A DNA stretch of 64,000 nucleotides, taken from contig NZ_VAJL01000001.1 of assembly GCF_006175945.1 (NCBI RefSeq), positions 3,109,001-3,173,000 of the forward strand. The letters are read 5' to 3'. Below the pieces are notes generated by a model. It saw nothing but the letters and a program-made list of their open reading frames with translations. It was not told where the DNA came from and did not search any database. Position numbers and translations under genes: made by a program. This DNA is from Chryseobacterium mulctrae. Its GTDB lineage: Bacteria; Bacteroidota; Bacteroidia; Flavobacteriales; Weeksellaceae. Below, piece after piece: positions 51,872 through 60,744 of this stretch (position 1 is its first letter; each line of letters starts with the position of its first letter).

Positions 51872-52417
51872 ATGTTAAAAATAGAAGAGCTTGTTCATGC
51901 ATACATTCATTCTCAATGTGATTTTGAGAAAGAAATTGTGTTGACCAACCATTTTCAGGCAGATTGGGAAGCTGATATTTTAATTATAAATGCAGAAGGT
52001 TTTAGCCATGAAATAGAAATTAAATTGTCTAAAAGCGATTTTAAAAATGACTTTAAAAAATCTTACGTCAATACTGCAACAGGTGAGAAATTCTTAAAAC
52101 ACGATAAGATTTGCTGTGGAGATTACATCTGCAATTCTTTCAGTTTTCTTTTGCCAATGGGAATGATTGAACATTCTGTTATTCCTGAACATTGTGGAAT
52201 TATTGAGTTTTATCATAATGTAGATTCTTGGGAAACTGAATTTTATTTAATCCGAAAACCAGCAAAAGTTCACGAAGATTCTTATTGGAATCTCACTGAT
52301 AAAGACCTTTTTATAAGAAAAATGGCGCTCAATTTATTATCAAAAAAAATGGAGGTGAAAGGAAAGCATGAAGAACTCATCTTTAAAAATCCTTTTGAAA
52401 TTAAGAAAATAAAATAG
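51872..52417 (+). CDS. MmcB-like PD-(D/E)XK nuclease-fold protein
   Basis: A 181-residue protein. EADILIINAEGF followed by HEIEIKLSKSDFKND gives the Asp and ExK pattern of a PD-(D/E)XK nuclease core near residues 30-60. C-terminal parts (KFLKHDKICCGDYICNSFSF, IIEFYHN) resemble proteins annotated as MmcB-type DNA repair factors. No partner gene is nearby. Nuclease activity is inferred from motif only. Confidence 0.6.
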   Translation: MLKIEELVHAYIHSQCDFEKEIVLTNHFQADWEADILIINAEGFSHEIEIKLSKSDFKNDFKKSYVNTATGEKFLKHDKICCGDYICNSFSFLLPMGMIEHSVIPEHCGIIEFYHNVDSWETEFYLIRKPAKVHEDSYWNLTDKDLFIRKMALNLLSKKMEVKGKHEELIFKNPFEIKKIK

Positions 52418-52418
52418 A

Positions 52419-52447
52419 AAATCCTGTCTGAAAAGACAGGATTTATT
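52419..52447. terminator. Bidirectional terminator
   Basis: AAATCCTGTCT and its complement around a GAAA tetraloop, with T- and A-rich flanks, between the convergent MmcB-like and aquaporin genes. Confidence 0.88.
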
Positions 52448-52467
52448 TATATGAAAATGTGTTTTTA

Positions 52468-53184
52468 CTATTTTGCCGCTTCAGGCTTTTCAATCAGTAA
52501 ATTGTAAGTGAATGCTGCGAAAACCCCACCTAAAACGGGAGCTAAAATAAATAACCATAATTGAGAAAGCGCTTCTCCACCTGCGAAAATTGCGGGACCA
52601 ATACTTCTTGCCGGATTTACAGAAACTCCGGTTATTTTAATTCCAACAATATGAATTAGAACCAAAGAAAAACCAATTGCTAAACCTGCAAATCCACCAT
52701 TGATGTTTTTTGTAGAAGTTGATCCTAAAATCACCATCAAAAAGATAAAAGTGAAAACGAATTCCGCAACAAAAGCTGCAATTGTATTATACTGATCAAG
52801 ATATCCGGTTCCCCAACCATTAGATCCTAAAGCCCACGGTTTCATTTCTGCACCGGGATGGTTGGTAAAAATCAGGTAAAGAATTCCGGCTCCAATGATG
52901 GCTCCGATAATCTGAGCAATAACGTAGCTAATTGCTTCGCCCATTTTCATTCTTCCTGCTGCAACCATCGCAATTGAAATTGCAGGATTAATGTGGCATC
53001 CCGAAATATGACCAATTGCATAAGCCATGGCAACAACACTAAGGCCAAATGCGAAAGAAATTCCTAGAAGTCCTACTCCTGTGGTTCCGTCTGCTCCTGC
53101 AATTACAGCGCTTCCGCAACCCATTAAAACTAAGACCATGGTGCCGAACATTTCAGCAACAAATTTTGAGGTTTTTGAAATCAT
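52468..53184 (-). CDS. aqpZ: Aquaporin Z-type water channel
   Basis: A 238-residue inner-membrane channel with six transmembrane segments and two half-helices carrying the NPA boxes (GCHINPAIS with Asn66, GVSVNPARS with Asn190). The selectivity filter looks water-specific: His in the fifth segment (LVLIHIVGI), Arg next to the second NPA, and a small residue before it. It is read alone, with a terminator shared with the gene across from it. Confidence 0.93.
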   Translation of the reverse strand: MISKTSKFVAEMFGTMVLVLMGCGSAVIAGADGTTGVGLLGISFAFGLSVVAMAYAIGHISGCHINPAISIAMVAAGRMKMGEAISYVIAQIIGAIIGAGILYLIFTNHPGAEMKPWALGSNGWGTGYLDQYNTIAAFVAEFVFTFIFLMVILGSTSTKNINGGFAGLAIGFSLVLIHIVGIKITGVSVNPARSIGPAIFAGGEALSQLWLFILAPVLGGVFAAFTYNLLIEKPEAAK

Positions 53185-53364
53185 CTCCTATTGTATTTTT
53201 TAATTAGTAAGCTAATTTACAAAAATTAATAATTCAATGATTTTTTATTTTAAATATTTATTTTATTGTAATTATGGTTTTATTTTTAATGATAATCATA
53301 TTAATTAACTTTTTTTAAGTTAATATTTTTAAATGTAAAATATTATGTCATTCCTTGAAATTAA

Positions 53365-53372
53365 TATCTTTG
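53365..53372 (+). promoter_or_regulatory. -7 box of the DUF5715 gene
   Basis: TATCTTTG, an exact match, about 50 bases before the ATG. The 237-base gap between aqpZ and this gene otherwise shows only AT-rich sequence. Confidence 0.55.
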
Positions 53373-53421
53373 AATGTAAGAAAACCAATATTTATTCGTT
53401 TTACATTTTAAATGATATTTA

Positions 53422-54039
53422 ATGAGGAAGTATCTTTTTATAATCCCTTTATTTTTCCATCACACTTTTTCTAGTCAGCAATCCAAAAAAACGCTGCCTT
53501 GTTATGATCTTACGGAAGTTTTAAAAGTTGAGCCGACTCCGCTTTATAAACCCCATTTAGATGCTTCAAAAAGCTTTAATGTGAAACTTCTGAAAACCAC
53601 AGCAACCGTTCAGAAATATATCAATAGCGGGAAATTTCATTCCATCAAAAAATCAGGAAAAGGTTTTAAGGTTCAGAAATTAGATTACAGCAGAGCCTGG
53701 ATGGTTTCTAAAGGAAAGGCGACTTTAGAAAAAATCGGCTCAAGATTCAGTAAAGAAACAAAAGGTCATACTTTTACAGTTTCATCAATTACCAGAACAC
53801 TTGAAGATCAATGCAGGTTGAGAAGAGTAAATTCTAACGCAAGTTTAGGGATTAGTTCGCATAATTACGGTAATTCATTCGATATTTCTTATGTAAGATT
53901 TAATGGTGTTTTAAAGAATAATCCAAAAATGGAAGCTGCATTAGAAAAGGTGTTAAAATACTATGCGGATGCAGGGCGCATTTATTACATTAAAGAAAAA
54001 CAACAGAGCTGTTTTCATGTGACGGTGAGAAACTATTAA
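53422..54039 (+). CDS. DUF5715 protein, M15-like peptidase fold
   Basis: A 205-residue exported protein with signal peptide (LFFHHTFSS). It matches DUF5715, and its C-terminal half keeps the metal motif of M15 peptidases such as VanY and D-Ala-D-Ala peptidases: SSHNYGNSFDISY (His147, Asp154; HxxGxxxD) and CFHVTVRNY with the last His. These are the zinc ligands in M15 enzymes, so a cell-wall peptidase role is likely but unproven. It has no operon partner. Confidence 0.75.
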   Translation: MRKYLFIIPLFFHHTFSSQQSKKTLPCYDLTEVLKVEPTPLYKPHLDASKSFNVKLLKTTATVQKYINSGKFHSIKKSGKGFKVQKLDYSRAWMVSKGKATLEKIGSRFSKETKGHTFTVSSITRTLEDQCRLRRVNSNASLGISSHNYGNSFDISYVRFNGVLKNNPKMEAALEKVLKYYADAGRIYYIKEKQQSCFHVTVRNY

Positions 54040-54064
54040 ATAATTATTATTTATTCATGGGATG

Positions 54065-54096
54065 TTTGCGTAGTTTAGGCAGATTCAATAATTTTA
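54065..54096 (+). promoter_or_regulatory. Promoter of the sensory operon
   Basis: TTTG at 54065-54068 and TAATTTTA at 54089-54096 (one mismatch), spaced 20 bases, 25 bases before the ATG. The spacing equals that of the katG promoter. Confidence 0.5.
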
Positions 54097-54121
54097 TGCA
54101 CAGAAATTAAAAACCATCTTT

Positions 54122-54868
54122 ATGAATAATTTAAACAGAGAAGAATATTCCATGGCTTTGGAAGGTTGGATTATGGCAAAGCAGGACATTAAAAGAATTG
54201 CAGAGCTTTTTCCGCCAAATTATGTATTCAATCTATCACCTGAACAAGTGCAATGGCTTAAGAAAAATAACTCTAACAAAGAATTTTGTGTTGAAATAGG
54301 AGTTATTAAAGGTCAATTGGCTATAATCTTATGCCCATTGGATGAAAAAGGAACTAAAGTAGCCGTTGGTGAATTTCCTTATTGCACTTTTGAAGCTTTA
54401 GAAAATGATTTGAAATTAACTGAAGTTCAGACTTATACTGTTGTTAAGAATGCGTTGTTGTCAAAAGATATGCGTAAGATTGATAATGATTCTGATATGT
54501 TTTTTCCAATTACAAGCCAACCGATCATGGAGCAGGATAAAGCGGTAAATTCTATCGAATCTTGGCAAAGTAACGGGCAAGACTGGTTTTATGCTCAATA
54601 TAAAGAAGATAAAGCAAGAACTATTTTTAATAAATTCTATGTTCCTTCAGAAAAAATTTGTCATGCAGATGCAGATCTTAGCTTTGTTTGTTCATTTGGG
54701 TTAAAATATTCTGAGATTTATCAAAAACAATTATCGGCATTAATATTTATTGCTTTTCATAAAAATTTAGGAAATGGAGGAAGTGTAGAAACGATCTCAA
54801 ATACTTATGATTATGCAAAGCCTTGTCCTCCAATCTGTAAAATACCAGATCTTGGAACTGATGAATAA
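54122..54868 (+). CDS. Hypothetical protein, first gene of a sensory operon
   Basis: A 248-residue soluble protein that I cannot place in a family. It has no signal peptide or membrane segment. Notable are a helical N-terminus (GWIMAKQDIKRIAELFPP), several beta-like stretches, a Cys-rich C-terminus (KICHADADLSFVC and KPCPPICKIP) and a hydrophobic helix (LSALIFIAFHKNL). Its stop is 9 bases before a seven-helix membrane gene, followed by a histidine kinase and a response regulator in overlapping frames. It may be an accessory or target protein of that signalling unit. Confidence 0.7.
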   Translation: MNNLNREEYSMALEGWIMAKQDIKRIAELFPPNYVFNLSPEQVQWLKKNNSNKEFCVEIGVIKGQLAIILCPLDEKGTKVAVGEFPYCTFEALENDLKLTEVQTYTVVKNALLSKDMRKIDNDSDMFFPITSQPIMEQDKAVNSIESWQSNGQDWFYAQYKEDKARTIFNKFYVPSEKICHADADLSFVCSFGLKYSEIYQKQLSALIFIAFHKNLGNGGSVETISNTYDYAKPCPPICKIPDLGTDE

Positions 54869-54877
54869 TTGCTAAAA

Positions 54878-55501
54878 ATGGTAGAATTTTACAAAACATT
54901 TTTATTTATCAATTATGGATTGCTTTTAGCCATCATATTCTTGATATTTTGGAAATTTACCATTCTAAATAAGAAAGAAAAACAATATACTTATTATATT
55001 GTTTTTCTTTTTTTAATTGAGCTTTGTAGTTTTACATTGCCTTATATATTAGAGTCAGATGATACTTCGTTTTTATACCATTTCTTTATTGCAGGAGAAT
55101 TTTACCTTTTAACGGGACTTTTTATAAGGAAACTGAATCTAAATAAACTTTTTTTGATTATTTCAGGACTTCTTTCTCTTGGTTTTTTATTTGTGATTTA
55201 TGGTTTAAAGATTAGTTTTAATTATGATTTGGCAAAAATTATTTCCAATCTGGTCATCATCTGTCTTGTTGCGACATTTCTTATTCAGCAGATTAAAAAC
55301 GGAAAAAATATAGACCGGTTTATTTTGGTTGACGCAAGTATCTTCTTTTATTATTCGGTTTCTGTTCTTATTTTTGTAGTGCTGTCGCAATTTGTTAATT
55401 TATCTACAGAAAGTGTTTATTTAATCATGGGTGTTAATAATGTTCTGTCAACTTTTCTTTATTGTTCAATCGTATATACCTTTTTAAAATTAAAGAAGTA
55501 A
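54878..55501 (+). CDS. Seven-transmembrane protein, candidate sensor
   Basis: A 207-residue protein with about seven hydrophobic helices (near residues 8-28, 37-57, 62-82, 89-109, 117-138, 147-171 and 177-203) and almost no soluble part. It has no motif I recognise. It directly precedes a kinase that has one membrane segment and no sensing domain, so it may supply the sensing function in trans (inferred). The start used is ATG 54878 (MVEFYKTF) rather than an earlier TTG. Confidence 0.75.
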   Translation: MVEFYKTFLFINYGLLLAIIFLIFWKFTILNKKEKQYTYYIVFLFLIELCSFTLPYILESDDTSFLYHFFIAGEFYLLTGLFIRKLNLNKLFLIISGLLSLGFLFVIYGLKISFNYDLAKIISNLVIICLVATFLIQQIKNGKNIDRFILVDASIFFYYSVSVLIFVVLSQFVNLSTESVYLIMGVNNVLSTFLYCSIVYTFLKLKK

Positions 55502-56253
55502 CCTTAAATATCAATCTGCTTATTCTGATAATTGTAACACTTGCAGTTATCGTATTTTTTATATTGTTGGCGTACAAAACTTTTGTAGACCGTATTTTAA
55601 AAGAAAAAGAAGCGCAGAACTTAGCTGAAATCCAGCATCAGAAACAGTTGGTTTTAGAAAACACCAAAGTCCAGGAAGAAGAACGTAAAAGAATTGCGGT
55701 CTCGGTTCATGATGACATTGGCAACAGATTAAATATTCTTTCTTTATGGCTGAATAATCTAGATATTGAAGATGATTCTACTTCAGAAGTTATTTCAGGA
55801 CAAATTTCAGAATTAATTGATAGTACGAGAAATATTTCACATTCGCTTTATCCTGTAAACCTCGAAAGATTAGGTTTGATTTTATATATCGAAGAATTAA
55901 TTACCAATTTATCGGCAAGAATTAATATTTCACTCCATGTTTCTTCAGAATACCAAAAAAAAGATGTGTTTGTAGAAGTTCAGATATATCGAATAATACA
56001 GGAGTTTACAACGAATGTGATTAAGCATTCAAGTGCAGATAAAATTGATATTCTCATTAAAGATTTTAACGATTTTACAGGAATTGTTATCTTTGATAAC
56101 GGACAAGGTTTTGATTATGAAAAGGTTAAAAAAGGAATGGGAATCAAAAATATAGAATCCAGAATGCAGTCGACGGATGCCAAATTCAAATGGAAAAGTA
56201 TCATAAATAAAGGAAGCAGATTAATCTTTAAAATTCAGAAAAATAATGAGTGA
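55462..56253 (+). CDS. Sensor histidine kinase, HisKA_3 type
   Basis: A 263-residue kinase of the NarX/DesK type. It has one N-terminal membrane segment (LLILIIVTLAVIVFFILL), a short coiled-coil linker, the phospho-acceptor box EERKRIAVSVHDDIGNRL, a dimer helix with LGLILYIEELI, and an ATPase domain with N-box FTTNVIKHSSADK, DNGQGFDYEKVKKGMGIKNI and GSRLIFKI. The first in-frame ATG lies far inside the kinase. The given start is TTG, which overlaps the preceding gene by 40 bases; the true start is open. The stop overlaps the response regulator by 8 bases. Confidence 0.85.
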   Translation: MFNRIYLFKIKEVTLNINLLILIIVTLAVIVFFILLAYKTFVDRILKEKEAQNLAEIQHQKQLVLENTKVQEEERKRIAVSVHDDIGNRLNILSLWLNNLDIEDDSTSEVISGQISELIDSTRNISHSLYPVNLERLGLILYIEELITNLSARINISLHVSSEYQKKDVFVEVQIYRIIQEFTTNVIKHSSADKIDILIKDFNDFTGIVIFDNGQGFDYEKVKKGMGIKNIESRMQSTDAKFKWKSIINKGSRLIFKIQKNNE

Positions 56254-56917
56254 CCAAATAAAAATTGCCTTGGTTGATGATGAACAGCTAATTCTCGAAG
56301 GAGTAAAAATGCTTTTGTCAAAAGAAAAAAACTTTTCGGTAACGATGATGGCAAATAATGGAAACCTATTTCTAGAAAATCTTGAGACGTGTGCCGAAGA
56401 AAATTTCCCCGATATTGCCTTAGTTGATGTTCAGATGCAACCGATGAACGGTTTCGAATTGGTTGAGATTTTAAAAGATAAATATCCTGATTTAAAAATT
56501 ATTATCCTTTCATCTCATTACAAAACATCGGTTTTAGGCTACATGGTCAAGTTGGGAGTTTCTGCGTTTCTTCCAAAAAATTCCGACAAAAAATTGTTTA
56601 TAGAAGCCATATCAAGAGTTTTTGAAAATGGTATTTTCTTTACGAATGAAGACCATGAAATGCTTCTTTCTTACATGAATAATACTTCTAAGAAAAAATC
56701 ATTGTTTAGTATGGATCATGACCTTTCCGAAAGAGAAAAAGATGTTGTGAAGCTGATTTGCCAGGAATTTACCAATCACGAAATCGCCGAAAAGCTTTTT
56801 ATCAGTCCACGAACTGTAGAAAGTCACCGACAAAGAGCAATCGAAAAAATAGGCGCAAAAAATACGGTAGGAATTGTAATTTACGCTATCGTTAACAATA
56901 TTTATTCCCCGGCTTAA
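56246..56917 (+). CDS. NarL/LuxR-type response regulator
   Basis: A 223-residue regulator with an N-terminal receiver domain (acidic pair DDEQLILEG, phospho-Asp in IALVDVQMQP near residue 60, Lys in FLPKNSDKK) and a C-terminal LuxR helix-turn-helix (LSEREKDVVKLICQEFTNHE then LFISPRTVESHRQRAIEKI). It is the partner of the kinase just before it, with overlapping reading frames (ATGAGTGA). Targets are not evident. A terminator follows at 56924. Confidence 0.93.
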   Translation: MSDQIKIALVDDEQLILEGVKMLLSKEKNFSVTMMANNGNLFLENLETCAEENFPDIALVDVQMQPMNGFELVEILKDKYPDLKIIILSSHYKTSVLGYMVKLGVSAFLPKNSDKKLFIEAISRVFENGIFFTNEDHEMLLSYMNNTSKKKSLFSMDHDLSEREKDVVKLICQEFTNHEIAEKLFISPRTVESHRQRAIEKIGAKNTVGIVIYAIVNNIYSPA

Positions 56918-56923
56918 AAACAG

Positions 56924-56950
56924 ATTCCGTACTTGTACGGAATTTTTTAT
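56924..56950 (+). terminator. Terminator of the sensory operon
   Basis: ATTCCGTAC and GTACGGAAT around a two-base loop, followed by TTTTTT. Confidence 0.88.
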
Positions 56951-57063
56951 TTGGTTATTTCTACGCTAATATTTGTTCTTTTATTCTCGTTACTTTGAAT
57001 TGTATTTTTTCAGTAAAGCTTTACAAAATATTTTTCAAAACAACCAAAAAACAAATAGTAATC

Positions 57064-58461
57064 ATGGAATACAGAAATAATGAAGTTGTCTTTACTTCTG
57101 GTACAGGTAGCTTGGTAAAAGGAAGTTTTACTGTAAAAGACTTCTCAGTTACAGATGGGCAAGATCCCGATCATCATATTCGTCAAGGATTTTCTTCGTA
57201 TTGCGGAAGCGATGGAAAGTTTAATTTTTCTATCGGTAGAAAAGGTTCGAAAAAAGTTGCAGAATGGTTTTCAAGACAGGTCAATAAAAACAATACCATA
57301 TTCAATCACAATCCTGATGATTTGAATTTCGCAATGTTGGGAACTTTGGTTTTAGAGTTTCAGAACAATAAAATTTTTACTTTTAATAATATCGTTTTAG
57401 CTCAAGGTCACAGTGCAGGAAGCAACAACTGGTGGTTTGGCGGTACAGCTTGTCATAATATTGGCGGAAATAAAGTAAATACGGTCGTAAAAAGCAATAA
57501 GGGTTCTTTGAATGAGTTTATTTTTCTAAGAGGTGGAAATCCTGTAAATGAAATCAGTTTTTCGTTCGGAATAATGCTGAATAGATGGATGGAAAGTATT
57601 TCTTCTGAAAAAACGTTGAAGCAGATTACCATTCCCGGAAGTCACGATGCAGGAATGTCTGAACTTAGAAACTGCGCTCCTTTGAATTTTGCAAATCACC
57701 TGGTGAAAACCCAATATGACTCAATCGGTAAGCAACTCGAAAACGGCTCAAGATATTTTGATGTAAGAATAGATTTCGACAAAGATAAACTTGTAACATT
57801 TCACAGAACCGATGGCAATGGCTGTAGCGGCGAATATTTTATTGATATTTTGAATGATGTAAGAAATTTTCTCAAAAATTCTCCGTCTGAAATCGCAATT
57901 CTGAAAATTTCTCATATCCGGGATTATAAAGATCATAAGCCAAGCGAAATTATCCCTAAAATAAATGACGTAATCAATAATTACACCGATATTTTATATA
58001 AATCTAATAATCCTGAAATTAATATTACTCAGGTGAAATTGGGCGACTTAAGAGGTAAAATGATTGTTGTGTTTGATTATGATGATTTTATCAATCCAGA
58101 TCAGGGAAAATGTAGATATCGTGATTTTGGTGATGGAAGTTATAATCTGGAAGTTTTTGACCAATATTCAGATACCAATAATTATGATAAAATGAAGAGT
58201 AATCAACTGGCTAAATGGGACGAATTTTCTAAAAATAATGAAAGTAAAAACAGTTTATTCCTGTTGTCATGGACATTAACTCCACAAGGATTTACCGACT
58301 TTTTTGATTCTATAGAAAACATGGCTAAAGAAGCCAACGGAAAATTACCTGCAGTTTTAAAGGATGAATTTGTAGTAAAAAGACATGCTTTGCCCAATAT
58401 TATTTACATCGATTTTCTGACCAACAACATTTCTCAAAGCATTGTAGAATTTAATTTTTAA
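57064..58461 (+). CDS. PI-PLC X-domain protein with unknown N-terminal domain
   Basis: A 465-residue protein. The C-terminal part (about 180-460) is a phosphatidylinositol-specific phospholipase C X domain, with IPGSHDAGMSE (His194), RYFDVRI and VTFHRTD (His247) in the usual order. The N-terminal part (about 1-175) is beta-rich with many Asn and Gly (NNWWFGGTACHNIGG) and unknown to me; a lectin- or membrane-binding role is possible. No signal peptide is evident. The longer reading frame starts with TTG and looks untranslated; the ATG at 57064 (MEYRNNE) is preferred. Confidence 0.85.
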   Translation: MEYRNNEVVFTSGTGSLVKGSFTVKDFSVTDGQDPDHHIRQGFSSYCGSDGKFNFSIGRKGSKKVAEWFSRQVNKNNTIFNHNPDDLNFAMLGTLVLEFQNNKIFTFNNIVLAQGHSAGSNNWWFGGTACHNIGGNKVNTVVKSNKGSLNEFIFLRGGNPVNEISFSFGIMLNRWMESISSEKTLKQITIPGSHDAGMSELRNCAPLNFANHLVKTQYDSIGKQLENGSRYFDVRIDFDKDKLVTFHRTDGNGCSGEYFIDILNDVRNFLKNSPSEIAILKISHIRDYKDHKPSEIIPKINDVINNYTDILYKSNNPEINITQVKLGDLRGKMIVVFDYDDFINPDQGKCRYRDFGDGSYNLEVFDQYSDTNNYDKMKSNQLAKWDEFSKNNESKNSLFLLSWTLTPQGFTDFFDSIENMAKEANGKLPAVLKDEFVVKRHALPNIIYIDFLTNNISQSIVEFNF

Positions 58462-58589
58462 AAATGTAAAATACATTGTAAATAAAATAATTGTAGCGCA
58501 AAATATAGAATGTGAACAATTATTAAAAGAAAATATGATGCCTGCCGAAGCAAAGCTAGGACGGTAAATATTCTTGTTAAAATTTAGGA

Positions 58590-58622
58590 TAGGGTCGTCT
58601 CACAAAGACGGCTCTTTTTTAT
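58590..58622 (+). terminator. Terminator in the gap after the PI-PLC gene
   Basis: GTCGTCT and AGACGGC (with a G-U) around CACAA, followed by TCTTTTTT. It lies 130 bases after the PI-PLC stop. Confidence 0.65.
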
Positions 58623-58647
58623 TTTACTGTCATTCATTTCTTTTCTG

Positions 58648-58655
58648 TATTTTTG
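58648..58655 (+). promoter_or_regulatory. -7 box of the ABC-F gene
   Basis: TATTTTTG, an exact match, about 48 bases before the ATG. Confidence 0.55.
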
Positions 58656-58703
58656 CACCCGAAAAAGATTCACATTCATTATTCACTTTAATATTCATTT
58701 CAA

Positions 58704-60635
58704 ATGCTTTCGGTTCAGGGTTTAGGATTACATCATTCAGGTAATTATTTATTTCAAAACGTAAATTTCACCATCAAAAAGGATGATAAAATTGGTTTGG
58801 TTGGTAAAAACGGAGCGGGGAAATCTACGCTTCTGAAAATGCTTTCCGGAGAAATTACTTTCTATGAAGGAAACGTAGTTCCTGAAGGAAATATTACCAT
58901 CGGTTTTTTAAAACAAGATCTTGATTTTGTAAAAGGAAGAACAGTTTGGAATGAAACCATGCAGGCTTTTGAGCAAATTAATGCTTGGAAAGAAGAATTG
59001 GAAGAAATTAATCATCAATTGACGGTAAGAACCGATTACGAAAGCGATTCTTATACAGATCTGATCAACAGAATGACCGATCTGAATGACCTTTTGATGC
59101 ACCATGATGCCTATAATTTGGAAGGCGATATCGAAAAAGTTTTATTCGGTTTAGGTTTTAAAGCAGATGATTTTCAAAAAATAACTGACGAGTTTTCCGG
59201 AGGTTGGAGAATGAGAATTGAATTGGCAAAATTGCTTCTTCAGAAAAACGATTTGATGCTTCTCGATGAGCCTACCAATCACTTGGATATGGAATCGATT
59301 ATCTGGCTGGAAAATTTCTTGAAAGATTATCCGGGAGGAATTGTTTTGGTAAGTCACGATAAACAGTTTATGACAGCAGTTTGTAATCGTACTTTTGATG
59401 TAAATAATAGAAAAGTGGACGATTATAAAGCCAATTATTCTAAATATTTGATCATGCGTGAAGACCGCCGTGAAAAACTGATTCAGGCTAAAAAGAATCA
59501 GGATGCGGAAATCAAGCAGATGGAAGATAACATCAACAAATTCCGTGCAAGTGCGACTAAGGCATCTTTTGCGCAGTCTTTGATCAAAAAATTAGATAAA
59601 ATAGAGCGTATTGAAGTTGATAACGAAGACGTTTCTAAATTCAATATCCGTTTCGTACAGTCACAAGTTCCCGGAAAAGTTATTTTCGAAGCTGAAAATC
59701 TTGGGAAATCTTACGGTGAAAAACAGATTTTCGATGATGTAGACTTCATCGTTCAAAGAGGTGACAGAATTGCCCTTCTTGGACAAAACGGACAGGGAAA
59801 AACGACATTGGCGAAAATTCTTGCAGGAGACATAAAAGATTATTCAGGAAGCTGGAATTTAGGACATAATGTAAACATCGGTTATTTTGCCCAAAATCAG
59901 GAAGAGGTTTTAACGCCTAATAAAACCGTTCAGGAAGAAGCTGAAGATTCAGCAACCGAAGAAACAAGACCTAGAGTAAGAGATTTGTTAGGATCTTTCC
60001 TTTTCCAGGGTGAAGCGGTAAACAAAAAAACAAAGGTTCTTTCCGGAGGTGAAAGAAACCGTTTGGCGCTTTGTAAATTGCTTCTTCGTCCTTTCAACAC
60101 GTTGATTATGGATGAGCCTACCAATCACTTAGATATTCAGTCTAAAGAGATTATCAAATTGGCTTTACAGAAGTTTGAAGGTACATTAATCGTAATTTCT
60201 CACGATAGAGAATTTTTACAAGGTCTTTGTGATAAAATCTACGAATTCCGTGATGGTAAAATGAAAGAATTCTTAGGTGATATCAATGAATATCTTGAAT
60301 TCAGACAGAAAGAATCAATCAGAGAAATTTCTGCAGAAAAAGCAAAGCTTCATGGTGATGAACCTAAAGTTGAAGTAAAAAAAGTTGAAGAAAAGCCAGC
60401 AACTAATAACCAACAACAATCAACCATTATCAGTAAAGAACAGAAAAGTATTCAGAATAAATTAAAGAAAGTAGAAGAAAAAATTTCTGAACTGGAAACA
60501 GCCATCGAAACTTTTGAAGCTACGTTTACTAAAGAAAATCCTTCTGAAGAAACTTTAGAAAAATATAATAAAACCAAAGAGGAACTCGATCTTGCATTAC
60601 AGGAATGGGAACATTTGGGAACGCAATTAGACTAA
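58704..60635 (+). CDS. ABC-F family ribosome-associated ATPase (Uup/EttA-like)
   Basis: A 643-residue soluble protein with two ATP-binding cassettes and no membrane segment. The first has VGKNGAGKSTLLKML (about 33-47), SGGWRMRIELAKLL and LLDEPTNHLD. The second has LGQNGQGKTTLAK, SGGERNRLALCKLL and IMDEPTNHLD. A linker rich in charged helices sits between them, and the C-terminal 100 residues form a coiled coil (KSIQNKLKKVEEKISELE), as in Uup-type proteins. Such proteins act in the ribosomal E site in quality control or antibiotic protection. Confidence 0.93.
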   Translation: MLSVQGLGLHHSGNYLFQNVNFTIKKDDKIGLVGKNGAGKSTLLKMLSGEITFYEGNVVPEGNITIGFLKQDLDFVKGRTVWNETMQAFEQINAWKEELEEINHQLTVRTDYESDSYTDLINRMTDLNDLLMHHDAYNLEGDIEKVLFGLGFKADDFQKITDEFSGGWRMRIELAKLLLQKNDLMLLDEPTNHLDMESIIWLENFLKDYPGGIVLVSHDKQFMTAVCNRTFDVNNRKVDDYKANYSKYLIMREDRREKLIQAKKNQDAEIKQMEDNINKFRASATKASFAQSLIKKLDKIERIEVDNEDVSKFNIRFVQSQVPGKVIFEAENLGKSYGEKQIFDDVDFIVQRGDRIALLGQNGQGKTTLAKILAGDIKDYSGSWNLGHNVNIGYFAQNQEEVLTPNKTVQEEAEDSATEETRPRVRDLLGSFLFQGEAVNKKTKVLSGGERNRLALCKLLLRPFNTLIMDEPTNHLDIQSKEIIKLALQKFEGTLIVISHDREFLQGLCDKIYEFRDGKMKEFLGDINEYLEFRQKESIREISAEKAKLHGDEPKVEVKKVEEKPATNNQQQSTIISKEQKSIQNKLKKVEEKISELETAIETFEATFTKENPSEETLEKYNKTKEELDLALQEWEHLGTQLD

Positions 60636-60652
60636 TTTTTTTTAAATAAATA

Positions 60653-60689
60653 TTAAAAAGATGGACTGAAAAGTTCATCTTTTTTTTGT
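60653..60689 (+). terminator. Terminator of the ABC-F gene
   Basis: AAAAAGATGGACT and AGTTCATCTTTTT around GAAA, with a long T run. Confidence 0.8.
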
Positions 60690-60744
60690 GATAGAAGAAC
60701 GACTTAGGAAGTAGGAGCGTTAAGAAAATTACAATTGAAGCCGT

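Noticed and set aside
53185-53205. Shine-Dalgarno-like AGGAG before aqpZ
   Set aside because: Bacteroidota ribosomes largely do not use the Shine-Dalgarno interaction and the other genes here lack it; a single AG-rich match is not evidence.
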